A stretch of DNA of 7,448 nucleotides. It comes from Candidatus Omnitrophota bacterium. GTDB taxonomy: Bacteria; Omnitrophota; Omnitrophia; Omnitrophales; Danuiimicrobiaceae. Within the stretch, counting starts at the first letter, position 1; each line of letters starts with the position of its first letter. Of this stretch, positions 6,327 to 7,448 are shown in pieces. Both the position numbers and the translations under genes were made by a program. The stretch spans positions 1 to 7,448 of the forward strand of contig JACQQT010000014.1 of NCBI GenBank assembly GCA_016206815.1. Direction: 5' to 3'. The notes under the pieces are model-generated. The model was not told the origin of the DNA and did no database searches. It saw only the letters and a program-made list of their open reading frames with translations.

Positions 6327-6377
6327 AAGCACCCGAATCTGCGTTCTCCGATAGGGGGAGCGCAGATTCGGGTGTTT
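6327..6377 (-). terminator. Strong hairpin downstream of the SWIB gene, probable terminator or attenuator
   Basis: Positions 6330-6343 pair perfectly with 6361-6374 (14 bp, mostly GC). A G-T and two A-T pairs extend the stem to 6327-6377. An inner CTCC/GGAG stem (6346-6349 with 6357-6360) closes the loop. It lies 28 nt past the SWIB stop codon and about 66 nt before glgP. On the minus strand the stem is followed by ATCTGTTG rather than a run of T, so it is not a textbook intrinsic terminator. It may end the SWIB transcript, protect its 3' end, or limit read-through into glgP. Confidence 0.55.
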
Positions 6378-6405
6378 ACCCAAAAACCAAGTGTAAAGCG
6401 GATGA

Positions 6406-6663
6406 TCAACTGAGGTGTTTCGCTACCAGTTTGGTCATTTCGAACATGTTGACGGTGCGTTTGCCGTCAAAAACAGACTGGAGCGCTGCGTCCGCATTGA
6501 TATTGCGCCGGTTGGAGGCGTCCTGAAGATTGTTCTTCTTGATGTACTCCCAAAGCTTCTTGGTCGCTTCGGTGCGCGGAAGCGGCTGCGCTCCCACCAC
6601 CTTTGCCAGTTGCGGACTCGGTTTCAGCGCCTTCATAAATGCTGGGTTCGGCTTTCTTGCCAT
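6406..6663 (-). CDS. SWIB/MDM2 domain protein
   Basis: This is an 85-residue basic protein made almost entirely of one SWIB domain (about 14-84). Typical blocks are PSPQLAKVVGAQPLPRTEATKKLWEYIKKNNLQD (16-48), the NRRNINADAALQSVFDGK segment (51-68) and VNMFEMTKLVAKHL (71-84). SWIB domains are best known from eukaryotic SWI/SNF subunits. Bacterial stand-alone versions occur in Chlamydiae, where one is fused to topoisomerase I, and in other bacteria; a role in chromosome packaging or DNA-associated interactions is suspected but not established. The start is well fixed: AAGGAGG (6672-6678) lies 8 nt before the ATG at 6663. The reading frame stays open 60 codons further upstream, but that part crosses the promoter and is not protein-like. 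It has its own promoter. Confidence 0.93.
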   Translation of the reverse strand: MARKPNPAFMKALKPSPQLAKVVGAQPLPRTEATKKLWEYIKKNNLQDASNRRNINADAALQSVFDGKRTVNMFEMTKLVAKHLS

Positions 6664-6671
6664 TATGATTT

Positions 6672-6678
6672 CCTCCTT
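6672..6678 (-). promoter_or_regulatory. Ribosome binding site fixing the SWIB gene start
   Basis: AAGGAGG is near-perfectly complementary to the 16S rRNA tail and sits 8 nt before the ATG at 6663. This selects the 85-residue protein over the longer open frame reaching 6843. It is the strongest ribosome site in the window. Confidence 0.85.
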
Positions 6679-6750
6679 GGCTGATGTTACGTTTCGGGTT
6701 GCTTCGATTTTCAACTGCCTGATATTCTTCCGTAAAATTGGATGGGCGAT

Positions 6751-6780
6751 ATTATAACAGGACTTACCTGAATGATACAA
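6751..6780 (-). promoter_or_regulatory. Sigma70-type promoter of the SWIB gene
   Basis: On the minus strand TTGTAT (6775-6780) and a perfect TATAAT (6751-6756) are 18 nt apart. Initiation would fall near 6744, leaving a leader of about 80 nt. The spacer holds the short inverted repeat CAGG-N5-CCTG (6758-6770). The site lies in the 145-bp gap between the hydrolase and SWIB genes. Confidence 0.6.
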
Positions 6781-6808
6781 TAGAAACAGAAAAAATTTCC
6801 CGGCGATT

Positions 6809-7448
6809 TTAAAAGTCGACTTCCTCAAAAGGCAGATCCACAATGTTGGGGTGATGATCCGAAATTTGCGTAACTAGAACCGTATTCATCGTTTCAAGCG
6901 TTCTTCCGAAATGGGGCGCAAAGCGATACGGCCCGTTTTCGTCTTTCGGATCCCTCAGAAAAGACTTTACAAAAAACCAGTCCAAACGGTACTTTCCGAT
7001 GATCGGCCCGAGGGGCCGCTTCACCTGAAACGTGGTCTTGTAGCCAACCAAGTCCCGTTGATTGGAATTAGCCAAGATCCCGCCCTTCCCTTCCGCGGAT
7101 CGCTCGGGATCCCCTCTAAAATCAAACGCATGGCCGTCCTGGAAACGAAACGATTCGATCGCTTCAAACAAGCCTTTCGTAACATTGGGCGCGATCACCG
7201 GAATGTGCCGCGCGGTCGGATTTTGAAAATTTTTGGTGACATTCGAAGTCAGCCGCGTGGCATTCACCAGCAATGCCTGTGGTGCCACTTGGGAAACCCC
7301 GAGCGAAAACCAGTTGGTCGGATTCTTCACCTGACGTTTTACTTCACGAATGGTGGTCGTCGGGCTGAGATCGGTCGGTGCCGAATTAAAGTCTCCGGCC
7401 ATGATCACCGGATGATTAATTCTTTTGATATAGCTCAGCACTTCGCGC
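6809..7448 (-). CDS. Endonuclease/exonuclease/phosphatase family protein, 5' part outside window
   Basis: This is the C-terminal part (about 213 residues) of an EEP-superfamily, DNase I-like metal-dependent hydrolase. The frame is open through the right edge, and the in-frame GTG at 7441 is an internal valine, not a start. The catalytic motif PVIMAGDFNSAP (GDFN at 7385-7396) and the C-terminal SDHHP (6848-6862) with its active-site histidine are both present. The strand YRLDWFFV before the end corresponds to the usual 'R-[IL]-D-[YW]-[IF]-[FL]' block. Family members act on DNA, phosphoinositides, sphingomyelin or other phosphodiesters, and the substrate cannot be told here. About 150 residues separate GDFN from the C-terminal motifs, so a loop insertion is likely. 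An N-terminal signal peptide, which would decide between an extracellular and a cytoplasmic enzyme, would lie outside the window. Confidence 0.88.
   Translation of the reverse strand, partial: REVLSYIKRINHPVIMAGDFNSAPTDLSPTTTIREVKRQVKNPTNWFSLGVSQVAPQALLVNATRLTSNVTKNFQNPTARHIPVIAPNVTKGLFEAIESFRFQDGHAFDFRGDPERSAEGKGGILANSNQRDLVGYKTTFQVKRPLGPIIGKYRLDWFFVKSFLRDPKDENGPYRFAPHFGRTLETMNTVLVTQISDHHPNIVDLPFEEVDF

Noticed and set aside
6785..6808. Intrinsic terminator after the hydrolase gene
   Set aside because: A T-run is present on the minus strand, but the preceding stem would be only a weak AAAAT/ATTTT pairing with no GC core.
6664..6843. N-terminal extension of the SWIB reading frame by 60 codons
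   Set aside because: It spans the promoter and leader, lacks a ribosome site at its start, and the strong AAGGAGG site selects the downstream ATG.

Overview
The window is a compact, gene-dense bacterial chromosome segment of moderate GC. It carries eight apparently complete protein genes and one gene cut by the right edge. There are no tRNA or rRNA genes, CRISPR arrays, transposases or phage genes. A predicted lipoprotein and a lipobox-bearing cyclophilin point to a Gram-negative-type envelope. A small SWIB-domain protein, an alpha-glucan phosphorylase of the short bacterial type and a palindromic 'GAGATTGCTTCG...CGCAATGAC' repeat are compatible with an uncultured PVC/Omnitrophota-like or deltaproteobacterial-type lineage. 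That placement is an inference and is weak.

Left part (1-1213): a GIY-YIG (YhbQ/UPF0213-like) protein on the minus strand is divergent from a two-gene plus-strand unit, crcB/fluC (fluoride channel) followed 12 nt later by a DUF190 protein. This is a known fluoride-resistance pairing. The 92-98 bp between the divergent genes holds a plausible sigma70 promoter for crcB whose -10 box overlaps an inverted repeat. I could not find a fluoride riboswitch there.

Between the convergent DUF190 and cyclophilin genes (1214-1378) lies a composite palindromic repeat of about 93 bp. It has 13-bp perfect terminal inverted repeats, two small side hairpins and a perfect 22-bp central palindrome.

Central part (1379-6260, minus strand): a tightly packed five-gene cluster, read right to left. 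The order is alpha-glucan phosphorylase, a predicted lipoprotein of unknown function (20-nt overlap), an exported glycine/alanine-rich protein of unknown function (ATGA overlap), a TerC-family membrane protein (4-nt gap) and a lipoprotein-type cyclophilin peptidyl-prolyl isomerase (12-nt gap). The spacing argues for one transcript with translational coupling. The functional link between glycogen breakdown, two unknown envelope proteins, metal-ion export and envelope folding is not obvious, and it is the least explained part of the window.

Right part (6261-7448): a strong 14-17 bp hairpin separates the phosphorylase from an 85-residue SWIB-domain protein that has its own good promoter and Shine-Dalgarno site. 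Upstream of that, a gene for an endonuclease/exonuclease/phosphatase-fold hydrolase runs off the right edge. I see no wholly new system. The best candidates for novelty are the two uncharacterised envelope proteins inside the phosphorylase-terC operon and the composite palindrome.
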